Origin: Sclerodactyla briareus | Lineage: Eukaryota > Echinodermata > Holothuroidea > Dendrochirotida > Sclerodactylidae | Direction: 5' to 3' | Assembly: GCA_026419785.1 (NCBI GenBank) | Contig: JAODTK010005749.1 | Coordinates: forward strand, 186,001 to 250,000 | DNA length: 64,000 bases | Shown here: one piece after another, positions 1 through 10,585 of the stretch | Numbering within the stretch: the first letter of the stretch is position 1 | Layout of the letters: each line of letters begins with the position of its first letter | Notes under the pieces: generated by a model | Database searches by the model: none | Told to the model about the DNA's origin: nothing | What the model saw: the letters and a program-made list of their open reading frames with translations, nothing else | Translations under genes and position numbers: made by a program

Positions 1-99
1 CATTGGACTATTCCAAACCAGTTGGATCATCTACTCCAGATGCCAACCCCTCAGGCCAAGGATGAACTCTCTACATCATTTCATTCCATTGCACCATTT

Positions 100-420
100 T
101 TTTGCTCACAGGCCTTTTCACTTCAGACTTTGACCTCTCTTGACCTTTGGTGACTTTGGACCTGACCCGAGAACAATAGTGCACATCTACTACTACATAG
201 TAACCCTTCATTAGCTCTCTACATCCTTTCCTTGCACAATAACAACAGTACAAACTTTTTCAGACTCTGACCTCTACTGGCCTTGAGTAACCTCAGACCC
301 AAGTCCAAAACAATAAGGGTCTTCTCTTCAGAAATGTAACTAACAGGTCTAATTTGACTTAATGGATGCTTGTGTCCTTTAGATGTTGTTCTTAGAAGAA
401 GTGCGTCACATACACACCTA
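100..420. repeat. Diverged outlying copy of the ~300 bp satellite
   Basis: Two segments, around 121-190 and 256-325, carry the phrase 'cagact..gacctct..tgacct' followed by 'ccaaaacaataagggt'. This is the core of the satellite units at 36955-38525. Order and wording match, but many small gaps separate the copies. No coding content is visible. Confidence 0.5.
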
Positions 421-454
421 CACACACACCATGCATGACTGCATATATCTATCC

Positions 455-737
455 ACAGTACGGGTTCGTGAATCTGTGAACTACGAATACTTACCCTTAT
501 CGATCATGCACCCCCTCAATATGCACCGATTGTCCTGGCACCTAACATAGTACCGGGTGTGGCACCTCATCACCCTTCTCTTTTTTCCAGCTAGGCTCCT
601 GCATTCTCGAGGGGTTTACCCCGTAGGCGAATTTTTGGATGCCTGCGACGGCCCGAGAGAGAGGGGGGGATGGATGGGTGGGACTGCCGTATAAGGGGTA
701 AGTATTCGTAATTCACAGATTCACGAACCCGTACTGT
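455..737. mobile_element. MITE-like element, family T, copy 1
   Basis: The ends form a terminal inverted repeat of about 44 bp: 455-500 and 691-737 are near-perfect reverse complements, starting 'acagtacgggttcgtgaatc'. The ~190 bp interior has no coding capacity. A pyrimidine tract ending in AG (about 574-590) resembles a splice acceptor. The right repeat contains GGGGTAAGT with GT at 698-699, resembling a splice donor. The interior matches the element at 19551-19846, including 'gccacc/gcacc..cat..ccttctct.ttttccag'. No clear target-site duplication was found. It is non-autonomous and the superfamily is not assigned. Confidence 0.8.
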
Positions 738-763
738 TACTGCCACTCCAAAGACAGCGTTGA

Positions 764-825
764 GGGTAAGGAGCTCCATCGTAACTCTGTGCATGGGCTC
801 GTAAGGCATATCCGCGGGCATGACG
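764..825. repeat. Direct repeat, left copy
   Basis: The segment 'gtaaggagctcc.tcgtaact' followed by 'ctgtgcatgggctcgtaaggc' recurs at 3078-3140 with a few substitutions and gaps. Read on the minus strand both give a similar peptide start (PYEPMHRVT and PYETMQRVT). The pair could be a repeated exon piece or an ordinary DNA repeat. Confidence 0.65.
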
Positions 826-3077
826 AGGACGTCTGTGAGGGATCATGCCGGGGCCAAACAGAGCAGTAGGAGACGCTCGCTAACGTTCTCCCAGGGCTGG
901 CGGACACTCCCTGCTCCGCCCTGGAAACCCATGCGGAAAAACCGTGATGTATTGCCGCAAGGGCGGAGGGGAAGCCCGGATCTTCAGCCCCGCTTCCCCT
1001 GGTGGAAGAGGGCCAACACTAATGACATCGCAGGGCATACCAAGGCAACCACAGGGTCACAACCAAGGATGTTGCGACGTCCGCCAAACGCGGTCCCGAA
1101 ACACCGCTTGTTCGGAAGCATTGTTGGCTCGTCTCCCCGAAGAAAGAGACGCATGCGCGAGTGCGGTGGTACCACAGCTAACCCATCTGCCTGAGCCGGA
1201 AAGGGGGTCCTGGAGCAGAGGGTCTGAAGTCGCACTTTGTTGGCTGCCACAAAAAGATCAACGAACGGCCGTCGTTCGGGACCGTCACTTCGCGGGCCCC
1301 CTGCGCTGATCCGCCCAAAAGAGGCCATCACCCTAAGACGGTTCCTCACCCAAGAGCGACGTGTCTGTCATCACTGTCGCCCTGGGAAGGAAGTCGCGAA
1401 AGCGACTATACCACAGCCACCGTGTGGCTCTGTCTGCTGCCGCCCTATGTGACTCCGTCCCTCGGGACAGGAGGTGTCCCGAAATCTTCGGCGAAGAGGA
1501 CTCGTCTGCGGATCTAATTGGGAGACGCGGACCGGTCCAACAGATTGCGCCGCAGTGGACGCGCGCGCCGGCAGCACAGATCGATAATATCGATCATGGT
1601 AGCCGCCAAACCCAGGACCGAGTTTGGCCCTGGCCGGGGAATACTCGGAGGACAGGATGGACGCTGCAGCCGCGGCAACGTCCAAGACGCGTTGAGATTC
1701 ACGCGTATGAGCTATCGCCCCGCTTGGGTCGACGGGGCCACCCCAGCCAATCGGTGGGCGACGACTGTGATGCCCGCTCCATGCAACAATGAAAGCGAGG
1801 ATTGGCCTGCCGACCCAGTTAATGAGCTTGGGGCCGTCGAAGACCGAATGGAAGGGACCACAAGCAGGTATAGTCATGTCCCCTGTAGCCGAACGCTAGG
1901 AATCGGCAGTGAAGCGGCGGGTATCCCGGGGCAGGATACACGTCCTCAGGTCTTCAACGATGCCTCACCCCCGCTTGATGAGGATCGGGCCATAGGCTGT
2001 AGCAAGGTAGACGCCCATCAGGATTCCTTGGACGGCGGGCGACACCCTCCGCGGTGGTTCTTCCCCGAGAACCTAAGACTGCCTAAACGACCTCGCCTCG
2101 CCTATGCCTTCGGCCTCCCCTTCAGCTTACAGGTCGAGGTCGGCGGCGATAGCTGGAGGCCGGCCTCCTGCTGTTCTCGGCTGCCCGGCGGCATTGAAGC
2201 CGCCCGCAGAAAGGGTCTACGCCCAGGAGGGCAAGTCCGCACGAAGCAGCTTACATGGCCTCCGTAGGTTACGACACCGCCTCGAGGACGGTGTCCCGCC
2301 TAGCGCCCGTGGCTCCTTACGGGCCCTGGCGCTGGGCCCCTGGGCGATGGACTCGAAGTGGGTGAAAACCTCACCACGACCGGCCCCCAGGGGGTTGTCT
2401 ACCGGCCCCACAGGGTGGATGTCTACCCGCCCGGCATGAGGGATAGGCAGGACGGTCGGCGCAGTGGCTGCTCCCTTCGGGACGGCTCTTCGGAGCTCAG
2501 TCCCCATTAGAACGTGGCGACCGCTCATTCCGGAGTGTCATGGGAAGTCCGTGGCAAGGAGTCAACTCGTCCTCCTCGTCTGAGCGATTGATGACTGAAC
2601 TGACTTTCCCTCGGAGTTACCCGGTCAGTAATGCCCCTGCGCCGCCGCCACCCCCGCACTGGTGAGGACGCTGCACGGCACACCCTGCTCCGGGCTCTTT
2701 TACGGCCAGGCCCCAATCGAGCCTCCAGCCCCTTTGGAAAATTTTCAGGACCGTCGAGCCACATTATCGCGACGTTCGTTTCGGCAAATGCAGCTCGCTG
2801 GCGCTCCTCTTGCTAAAACCCCCAACGAGCCGTGGTCCCCTCCAGGTCCTGACCTCTGTGTTCGAAACCACCGTAGCCTCGGCTCCTAGTGGTTGATTTG
2901 GCTGGCTGAAGCCAACCGAGCGCCACGGTCGTCTCGAGATCTGACCTTCGAAGCTCCCTCGATGGACGGTCCGTTCTGCGCTTCTCGTGCGCCAGACCCC
3001 ACCCCACGTTGGCCCCTCTCGGAGCCCCTGGCTCCTGGGGGGGGGGAATAGGGACAATATCATTGGTTCGGCCGACC

Positions 3078-3140
3078 GGCGTAAGGAGCTCCACGTAACT
3101 CTTTGCATGGTCTCGTAGGGCTTCTCCACGGGGTTGGCAT
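3078..3140. repeat. Direct repeat, right copy
   Basis: This is the partner of 764-825, about 2.3 kb away inside the same GC-rich island. A one-base difference shifts the minus-strand frame relative to the left copy. Confidence 0.65.
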
Positions 3141-3639
3141 GGGCCTACCGGGGCCAATGGATCCGGCTCACGGTGGTTGGTTCCAGCCAGCTGAGGCCGA
3201 CCGGGTTTTGCCCTGCAGGCGCCCTAGGATCCGACCATTCTGTATGAAAAGCCAGCCTGGTGCTCCTCGTGCCCCAACCAGCTGCACGCACACTGGCTCT
3301 AGAAAAGGCGCCCGGGCCACAACCTTCTCTGGGGCTGCTGAGTCCTTCCACCGGCACGGTCTCCTGCTGTCAGGCCCCAACCGAGTCGTTGCCCCACTCG
3401 GAGACAGGGACCTTGGTGTCCGACCACCGGAGCGAGGGATCCCGGTGGTCCGTTCGGTTCAGCGAAGCCGCGCCGGGCGCACCACTGGCGCCCAGGTCCG
3501 ACCGTCAGGAGCCAACGATTAGTGACTGGTCTTTTCGGCGGGCTACCGCGGCGGCGCTCTGCTTGCCGCCTGGGTGATTCGGGACGCCCGCCCTAGCCGG
3601 GAGCCAGTTAAGAGGATCCCAGTTCCTTTCCCCTTGCCA

Positions 3640-4220
3640 GATTCCTAGATGAGGCTTGAATGGCTTCCTGAATGTCATTGAAAAGTTGTAATCAGCAAGT
3701 AAGATCAGTAGAAGCCTACTCCCTGAGAAATTGAATAATGGGTGAATTTGTGTTACACACTGTTTGCTACTTAACCAGTAGTATTAATAGAGTTAGGGTT
3801 ACTGATACTATCGCGGAACATATCAGCTAGTTACATGGGAGTATCTGCAGGCTTAGCTTCAAATTTAGCATTATAGTTTCTGTGTTCAAGCTATTACTCC
3901 CTCCTCATAACCATTCCACGTAGTTGTTGTGTGCATAGCCTAGAGGTTGCACGATACAGTGGTGACAATGGGTGCATCCAGTTATGCAGAGGTGACTGGA
4001 GCCTGTAAGCCATGAAATGCCATGACCATCGGCTTTTGAGCAATGGCCTCTGAGCCCCCAAAATTAACTTCTTTTTAAGGCCAGCTCTAAGTGGGGAAAA
4101 CCCTATTAGTGTTGCAATTATACTTATATACTGCATTTTTCTACAGAGCATGGGTTCGTGGCTACTGTGCACAGATTGCGTATTATAATGAAGGCTACTG
4201 CACACCTGCCTACCGCGAGC
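3640..4220. other. Anonymous AT-rich spacer
   Basis: Composition returns to AT-rich. No gene, inverted repeat or recognisable mobile element is visible, and open frames are short and overlapping. Confidence 0.5.
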
Positions 4221-5240
4221 CACAGGTGGGGAGAGGGCGATTGTTGTCAGGGTATTTTTTCCATTGTACTTGATCCAACAGTGTCAGAGGGGAGGGGAGA
4301 ATCGTGTCATATTCATACAAGCATCAACCCACAATACTATCATTATCACAATTGCACTTACTGCATTTTGTCCTCGGGGAGGGGAGTGGGTTGCAGATTT
4401 TTCGTGGGAAGGGTCAACTCATTTCCATATTGAGCATTGTTCTATATAAATCAAATATGTTGGGCATGCCTTACACTTGCTAGGGTAGCAGTGGGGATGG
4501 TTGGCAGTTGCTGAATTGCAATTGCCCTGTATATTTTTCAAAACAAACAACTCATTCTATTTTCCTAAGAGGGAGGGGTGGCAATACCCAGGGTGGGGAG
4601 AAGGATTTTTGTCAGGGTATTTTTTTCCTAATGAACTCAATTCGATAATTTTTAGAGAGGAGGTCGTTTCATATTCATATTACACATTCACATGATAATA
4701 CACAATTCTGGCCTAAATCATCATATTAGGTGTATGTATCAATAAGGGTCAACTCTATCCATATTGAGCATTGTTCTATATAATCATAATATGTATGGCA
4801 TGCCTTACACTTGCTAGGGTAGCAGTGGGGATGGTTGGCAGTTGCTGAATTGCAATTGCCCTGTATATTTTATAAACAGGCACACTCATTCTATTTTCCT
4901 AAGAGGGAGGGGTGGCAATACCCAGGGTGGGGAGAAGGAGTTTTTGTGGTCAGGGTATTTTTTTCCTAATGAACTCAATTCGATAATTTTTAGAGAGGAG
5001 GTCGTTTCATCTTCATATTACAACACAAACACACTTCCTGATAATACACAATTCTGCTGATTCTCTGGGCCTAAATCATCATATTAGGTGTATGTATCAA
5101 TAAGGGTCAACTCTATCCATATTGAGCATTGTTCTATATAAATCATAAATGTATAGTGTGCCTTACACTTGCTAGGGTAGCAGTGGGGATGGTTGGCAGT
5201 TGCTGAATTGGCAATGGCATCATATAATTTTTCAAACACA
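4221..5240. repeat. Tandem repeat, period ~335-357 bp, about 3.5 units
   Basis: The phrase 'gccttacacttgctagggta' begins units near 4468, 4802 and 5160. Each unit continues with 'gcagtggggatggttggcag', 'gggaggggtggcaatacccag', 'gtcagggtatttttttcc' and 'ccatattgagcattgttcta'. A degraded partial unit precedes them from about 4221. Short plus-strand frames at 4501 and 4842 are translations of this repeat and look alike for that reason. Confidence 0.85.
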
Positions 5241-5469
5241 CTCATTCTACTTTCTTAATTTATATACTGTATCGCAATTGGCGGCAGTATGCAAGGGAGC
5301 TGTAACGCGTCAATCCACAAGCTCCTTCCACTAGGCTACTACTGCCACTTCAGTGCAAATCCCTAAGGGCTATTTGTTTAAGCATTGGTGTTCATTTTTG
5401 TTTATTATATTGCAGGTGTGGCTAAACATGGTGTCAAAACACTACTTGATTGGTGAATGCGAGTTGCAC

Positions 5470-5760
5470 AAAACTGTAATTTGGGACATCATATAGGTGG
5501 GGGAAAACTTAAGGGTGGGGGGGGGGATTGGCAGCTGAATGGGGGAAGTAGCCATATGGGGAAATAGAGAGTGAAGGAAAATTGGATTTATAGGAGGAAA
5601 ACGAGGGGATTACCAGGGGAACTTAGGACATTTTTTTCACCATTTGTAATTTGGGAAATCATTCACGACAGGGGGAGGTTGATTGGGGAGGGGGATGTTT
5701 GCAGGCTCAACGGGGCAAAAGCAACCCTCATGGGACTATAGAGTAATAAAGTTATATTTG
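5470..5760. repeat. Two-unit tandem repeat, period ~172 bp
   Basis: The segment 'gtaatttgggacatcat' near 5474 recurs as 'gtaatttgggaaatcat' near 5646. Both are followed by G-rich 'gattgg.ag' stretches and 'atggg.aatagag' wording. The copies are diverged. Confidence 0.55.
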
Positions 5761-6159
5761 AATTGGAAATTCGAATTTGGGGATTGTGCTCATGATGACC
5801 GCACATCAGCACTGACCTGTTCTCCAAAATTGTAGAAGCATTTTGCATGATTAACATGAGTACTGATGTCATATAGGCCTTTCCTTTTTGTATGCAAATT
5901 GCACAAAACACAATGTCACAAACATAACTTCTCAAAATAATGTGGTTGATCCTATTTCAAGTCTCCAATCTACTTGTGTTGTCTCCAGGCCGTGTAAATT
6001 TATTATGAATTATTACAGAGGTTTCTGTTCTGTGCTTCCACCCCAACCCCCACCCCACCCCCCAGTCCTCCCCACAAGTTGCCGCCAGCGGGAGCCCGTT
6101 GGGTACGCTACAAATTCACCAACCGCCTCCCGACGAGGGCCTATTTCCTTGACAGTGTA

Positions 6160-6365
6160 ATAATTTTTCAAAACCTTCTTTATTCTTTATAGCGAAAATT
6201 CCTATATTAAAGCCTAACATTTTCAGCACGCTTTGCGCTCCGCATATCTTGCAGAGTTTCCGCCATCATTTCAGAATCAGCGTACTCATTCTCTGTTCCT
6301 TCCTACAGACTCTATAATATGGCAGATAAGATAGATACACAATCCCTATGATCTTGAAAACGGCC
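6160..6365. repeat. Interspersed repeat shared with 16185-16400
   Basis: The order 'aaccttctttat..tata.cgaaaa', 'cctatattaaagc', 'cagactctataatatgg' and 'gatagatacacaatccctatgat' is matched at 16185-16400 with similar spacing. This points to two copies of one dispersed element. No open frame is conserved between them. Confidence 0.5.
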
Positions 6366-6419
6366 CTGCACCAATGGCACAGCCACTAGGGGGGTCGGGG
6401 GTCATGACCTTCCAACTTT

Positions 6420-7700
6420 TGAGAAGGCGTCCATACATAATTATTTTTCACATAAAAATGTTTCCCATCACTTCTGCTTTGGGTCCCCCCCCCAATTGTC
6501 TTGACCCCCCTACTTTTAGACAGGGAGCTGTCGCCTAATTGACTGCAAACTATACTATCTGTTGGGGAGGAAGATGTTCTTGTCTGCCGTCTACAGTACC
6601 GGTACCACTGTTTTGCATTTGTGGTGTTTTTTGCAGGATGTGTTCTCTCACGACACAATACTCCCAGTGCCAGGCATTTCCCCGCATGTGCAGTTATCGG
6701 GAGTACCCGACCCTATTCTACTGAAGCGCCCGATTGCAGGGATGCTACTCTGAGAAGTAAACATTGGCCCTCCACATTGTTCATTTAATTTTTCATTCTT
6801 TTTTTTTCTTGAAAAAGGTAAACAAAATGAAAACGTAAATGCCGGTTAAACCTAGGGGTAGGTGAGCTCGTCGGGGAACCTGGCCCCCCGTTGGGGTAAC
6901 TTCGTACCCTCGCGTCGGGGGCAATCCTGCTCCACTATTGACCTCCCGCAGTACGTCACAAGAGGTACTTTGTAAATTCTGTCTGAGAGTTTCATTCCCC
7001 ATGCAAAATAAAGTATCAAAGTCCTGACTTTTCACATAACCAATTGTAATATTTCTAAGATACGACAAGGGTGTTTTGGTTAATTATTGAATGAACCTAG
7101 CACTTTCCCGGCTTTTCTGCAACATTGCATCAGTTGTTTACAACTTTGGTTCGAAAATGAAAATCCATTTGAATTGTTGAGTTTCAGGACATAGTGTTTT
7201 ATACCTGCCTCTTGACCATTTTTTTCTTAAGTATTCATGCCTTTGACCCGATTTCACATAGGATACTCTGATAAATCTCCATGTCCCCAAACCAACCCTA
7301 AATGGGTACTAGGCTTATGTGGCATTATGCATTAATCTCTAACAATCTGACAAGCTATGAATGGCCAGCATCCACTCTAATATTTTTGGTCAGGGAAATA
7401 CAAATCTCCGTGAATAAAGCAAGCTGTCAGATCCTGTCCCTTGCATATTTTCTTCAGGTAACTAGCTGTTAACAAGAGAAGTTAACCAATTGAAGTGGGA
7501 TTTGGGCTATGTCCTCCTGCATTATGGCTGTTCCATGCAGCAATAGGCTGCAAATATTACCTTAGTTTCTTCTGAAATGATTGATTTGAATTCTATGGTT
7601 CAGGAAACCAGGTGAGGCTCATCAAGGGACCTCCGTCATATTACCATGGAGATCACCAACCAGCGTAACTTTCCTTCTCTTCTCGACTAAGTTCTCAGAT
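6420..7700. other. Anonymous region
   Basis: A mixed-composition stretch with C and G tracts (about 6486-6515) and a CG-richer patch at 6860-6940. No convincing gene, RNA or transposon end is seen. Confidence 0.4.
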
Positions 7701-7706
7701 TTATCG

Positions 7707-7795
7707 AGGCAAGGGAGTAACAACTCCGAACCTGCTCCCAGGACCACTATTTCATGTCTCCATCCGGAAAGACGATAAATGAACTTCAGGACCTA
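7707..7795 (+). repeat. Direct repeat, first copy, with MBD-like coding phrase
   Basis: About 88 bp, almost identical to 8079-8169, including 'aacctgctcccaggaccac' and 'ctccatccggaaagacgata'. This copy ends in 'ctaggatgcgaggcctacgt', wording that reappears at 14553. The duplication therefore copied part of a coding-like sequence. Confidence 0.85.
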
Positions 7796-8019
7796 GGATG
7801 CGAGGCCTACGTTTGGCCTACTGCTTTTTTAAATTTAGCATTCTTCTACTTTACATAGGCCTAGACCTAAGCATTGCAGACATTCCGGAAATAGGCATAT
7901 CTTTGTAAATAGCAATACTACCACAGGCTGCACAACCCAGTCACAAATTTTAATTTGTGCCTGTACCCACAGTGGCTGCCCAAACTAATGTAAGAACCAA
8001 CTCCGAGTCTACACTAATT

Positions 8020-8237
8020 TGCCTCCAGCAAGTTGGCACGGCGCATACTTGTATGCCCCAGACCTCAGATGATATCGAGGCAGGGGAGAGTAACAACTCC
8101 GAACCTGCTCCCAGGACCACTATTTCATGTCTCCATCCGGAAAGACGATAAATGAACTTCAGGACCTGACCACTTTCTTGGAACATGGAGGGGCAGAAGT
8201 TCAAGTTCAATGTGACTGCCTACAGGATGATGGATAA
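8020..8237 (+). pseudogene. Fragment resembling an MBD/TAM domain
   Basis: An open frame from 8094 to the stop at 8235-8237 encodes 47 residues with no start codon. It includes QDHYFMSPSGKTINELQD followed by LTTFLE. Tyr-Phe-x-Ser-Pro-x-Gly-Lys followed by Leu and Phe-Leu is the core pattern of methyl-CpG-binding (MBD/TAM) domains. Upstream, in the same frame but across in-frame stops (TGA near 8069, TAA at 8091), PPASWHGAY resembles the start of such a domain. A related stretch at 14601-14650 reads PPASWPAHIVC..GKS. A 'tttgcctccag' tract before it could be a splice acceptor. The real domain is usually about 70 residues; this one is broken and carries about nine extra codons before the Tyr-Phe core. 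Methylated-DNA binding is the family role; function here is unproven and the identification is tentative. Confidence 0.35.
8079..8169 (+). repeat. Direct repeat, second copy
   Basis: Partner of 7707-7795, offset by about 372 bp. Differences are mostly one- or two-base gaps ('gaggcaagggag' versus 'gaggcaggggagag'). Only this copy continues into the longer open frame ending at 8237. Confidence 0.85.
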
Positions 8238-8460
8238 GATTTATTGCAAATACCCGTAACAAACCCCAATATCCCCAGAAAGTTCACTGCACCACAGCGG
8301 AACCATGGAGTGAAGACCTTGCTCATCGCAACTGCAAGTAAAGCCACCCGGGGAAAAAATCTGGCTGGAATTTAAACTTGGAATATTTGCTTGCAAATCA
8401 TCACTATACACACTCTGCATTTGCTGCACTCGGGACAATAAAATGGCCGCCACATAATTA

Positions 8461-8980
8461 AAAAATCCAGGTTTATCAATTGATAAACCTGGATTATCGA
8501 CCGAAAAACCCGGTTTTATCGACGATAAACCTGGTTTATCGCCTGAAAATCCAAGTTTTTCGCCGATAAACCCAGTTTATCGGTCGATAAACAGGATTTT
8601 CCTGAAATCCTGGACTATCAACTAAAAAATCAACGTTTTCAAGTCGAAATACCATGTTTTACAGAAAATCCAAGTTGTTCGGTTGAGATAAACAGTTTAT
8701 CTCGATAATCCAGGTTTTTCGACTGAAAAACCTGGATTTCCGGTGATAAACCAGGTTTTTCGCCGAAAAACCAGGTTGATCGCAAGAAATACCTGGTTCA
8801 TCTCCGATAATCCATGTTTATCGCCGATAATCCAAGTTTTTCACTGTTAAACAGGGGTTAATCACGATCAAACGGGTTACGGCGATAAACCAGGTTTATC
8901 AGCGATAAACCAGTTTAGCGCGATAAACCGGATATCACAGATACACTCGGTTTATCGTAATAAACATGGTTTATCAGTAT
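8461..8980. repeat. Array of about 26 short palindromic units
   Basis: The unit is about 20 bp: GATAAACCAGGTTTATC plus a 3-4 bp spacer, often CGCC. Each unit is itself a dyad. Clear ones lie at 8480-8498, 8524-8541, 8563-8582, 8747-8763, 8823-8841, 8884-8900 and 8903-8918. Arms vary (GATAAACC, GAAAAACC, GATAATCC) but the two arms of one unit often vary together. The array begins abruptly after 'cataatta' and ends at the start of a dispersed repeat tail (8981-9165). No unique spacers, so it is not a CRISPR array. GATAA/TTATC are GATA-type half-sites, but binding is speculation. Confidence 0.9.
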
Positions 8981-9165
8981 AACAAGGCGATCGCCCCCGT
9001 GTCTCGCCTGGTTGCGCGACAGTTGTTCCATCTAATAGTCACCATGCAAACAGTTACAAGGAATTTAATGTGTTGCTTTAAGATTATGGTATAGCATTTA
9101 ACACCTTACTAATCAGTGATCAATTTCAATTCGTAAGGACTGATTATGGACAATGTCTACTAGGC
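8981..9165. repeat. Dispersed repeat tail, copy 1
   Basis: About 180 bp matching 28642-28828 through 'gcgatcg', 'ctcgcctggttgcgcg', 'ccatctaatagtcacc', 'ggtatagcatttaacacc' and 'cagtgatcaatt'. At the second locus the tail follows a different (~200 bp unit) array. The tail thus seems to be the fixed end of an element whose upstream array is variable. Confidence 0.8.
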
Positions 9166-9188
9166 AGTGTTCGCGCTAAGGTGCGCAA

Positions 9189-9256
9189 GTGCGGGATTCG
9201 CCACCTCCTCTCAAGATTCCCGCAAAGAAATTGGTCATATGCGGGAAAATCCCGCA
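9189..9256. repeat. Short inverted repeat
   Basis: 'gtgcgggatt' at 9189-9198 is the exact reverse complement of 'aatcccgcac' at 9247-9256, with a second 'gcggga' in the loop. It may be part of a small decayed element. No further support. Confidence 0.4.
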
Positions 9257-9259
9257 CTC

Positions 9260-10240
9260 TTTTTGCGATGGAGATTGGCACATACACCAAACAAAAACAC
9301 ACACATTGAGCCAGTACGTTTATTAAACGCCACATTTAGAAAATATTCATTCATAATATTTTGAAACTATAACGAGCAAGACCACAGAAGTCAAATGCCT
9401 AACGTAGAATTTAGGAAGACCCGTCGTATTACAGATTGACGAATACAGTCCTCAGAGCAGTAAACAACCGCTATGCGCAAAACAATTTGCTGCAAGTAAA
9501 CAATCAATAGCTGCCTTCTAGTTTCAAGGGATGGATTTCTTATGGGCAAGATATTACAGTGCACATCGCATATATAGCACATAGATTAGGCCCTAATAAT
9601 ATAATTGCTGTCATTAGATAGTAACATAGATAGGGCCCGAATAATATACTGCCGGATTAGATTAGGCTAACGTTACTTTCGCAAAGTTCTGCGTAATCAC
9701 AGACATAATTGATTCAAGTCAAAATAGAAAACTTCAAATATTCCTATTGGGTAGCTCTGATTCAAGCTAGGTGTAATATTTCCAGAGTATTTAACCCAAG
9801 TGTTTGTCAGTCCCGATCTCAGCCTTCCCAATACAATCAGAGTGCATAGGTTATAAATAGCCTATATTGTGTTGAGTGCACTGGATGGGGCTAGCCAAGG
9901 CTAGGCCACATGTGTGGGTTTGGCTTTGGTGGGTTGTTACGATTTTGCACCAGGCACAGCTAAATCTAAAAGTATCAAACTAAATTGTCATAGGGATGGG
10001 GATTCATGCCAGACTTGCTTGGGGAGAAGATAACTGATTCAGAGGGGGGGACAGGTTTTTGGCTGTGGTTTTGGGAGGGATTGGTCATGCTCGAGATGAG
10101 TGATGAATGATACAGCTATGCCGGGCAATGAACAATTTGGAGAGCTGACGGAAAGTGTGATCCAAGCGCTGACCATAGGCTTAAATCTTGTTTTGGGTCA
10201 GTTGCAAATGCTCGCGTCACAGAGGGTGCATAGAGTGGGA
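9260..10240. other. Anonymous region
   Basis: AT-rich, with two near repeats of 'taggcc.taataatata' (9588-9650). No gene or transposon ends recognised. Confidence 0.4.
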
Positions 10241-10504
10241 CGGGCGGGGGGGGGGGGGGGGAGGGGGGTGCATAAAGTGGGCACTGGGGCAGGTAGAATT
10301 GAAGGTCATATGCCCAATGACTTTTCTAAAATCAACAATACAATGCCATTTGCTGTCGTGCTGTTTTTAATAATTCTGAGAAAAACCAAATGCATACAGG
10401 TGTTCATTCAAAACCGGGCTGTGTTGGCTGATACCCTGCTGAAAAATATCAATCGCAAAAGAGATGGGACTGCATTATGGGGAGCTGGCAGCCAATCAAC
10501 AAAT

Positions 10505-10585
10505 TCTAGAAATCCCCCCCCCACTTTTGTCAGATCCCCCCCAAATTTTGCTTGAAGGGGGGAATATCCCCCCCCCCCAAAAGAT
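10505..10585. repeat. C/G-tract hairpin
   Basis: C tracts alternate with 'aaattttg..aggggggaatat' and more C tracts, forming a hairpin-prone block. The same kind of block recurs at 25220-25280, 27421-27443, 46424-46500, 53106-53150 and 58347-58420. A G tract lies nearby at about 10246-10268. Confidence 0.6.

Larger units (their letters stand above)
740..3640. other. GC-rich island with no recognised gene
   Basis: Base composition changes abruptly from AT-rich flanks to strongly GC-rich DNA, then back near 3640. Long open frames exist on both strands (for example plus 1518-2267 and minus 1371-1877), but they overlap one another and match no family I recognise, as expected when GC-rich DNA lacks stop codons. 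A ~60 bp direct repeat occurs at its left edge and again near 3080. It may be captured or mis-joined DNA, or a diverged relative of the cargo at 19.9-23.5 kb. No rRNA, tRNA or histone signature was seen. Confidence 0.6.

Noticed and set aside
1371-2267. Long open frames of 168 and 249 codons in the GC-rich island
   Set aside because: They overlap on opposite strands, show no known domain, and GC-rich DNA lacks stop codons by chance.
740-3640. Ribosomal DNA or histone cluster as the cause of high GC
   Set aside because: No rRNA core words, histone peptides or histone 3' stem-loop were seen.
4501-5060. Two similar small proteins (64 and 72 codons)
   Set aside because: They are the same tandem-repeat unit translated twice.
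8461-8980. CRISPR-like array
   Set aside because: Repeats are contiguous palindromes with only 3-4 bp between them and no unique spacers. The context is animal repeat DNA with no cas genes.
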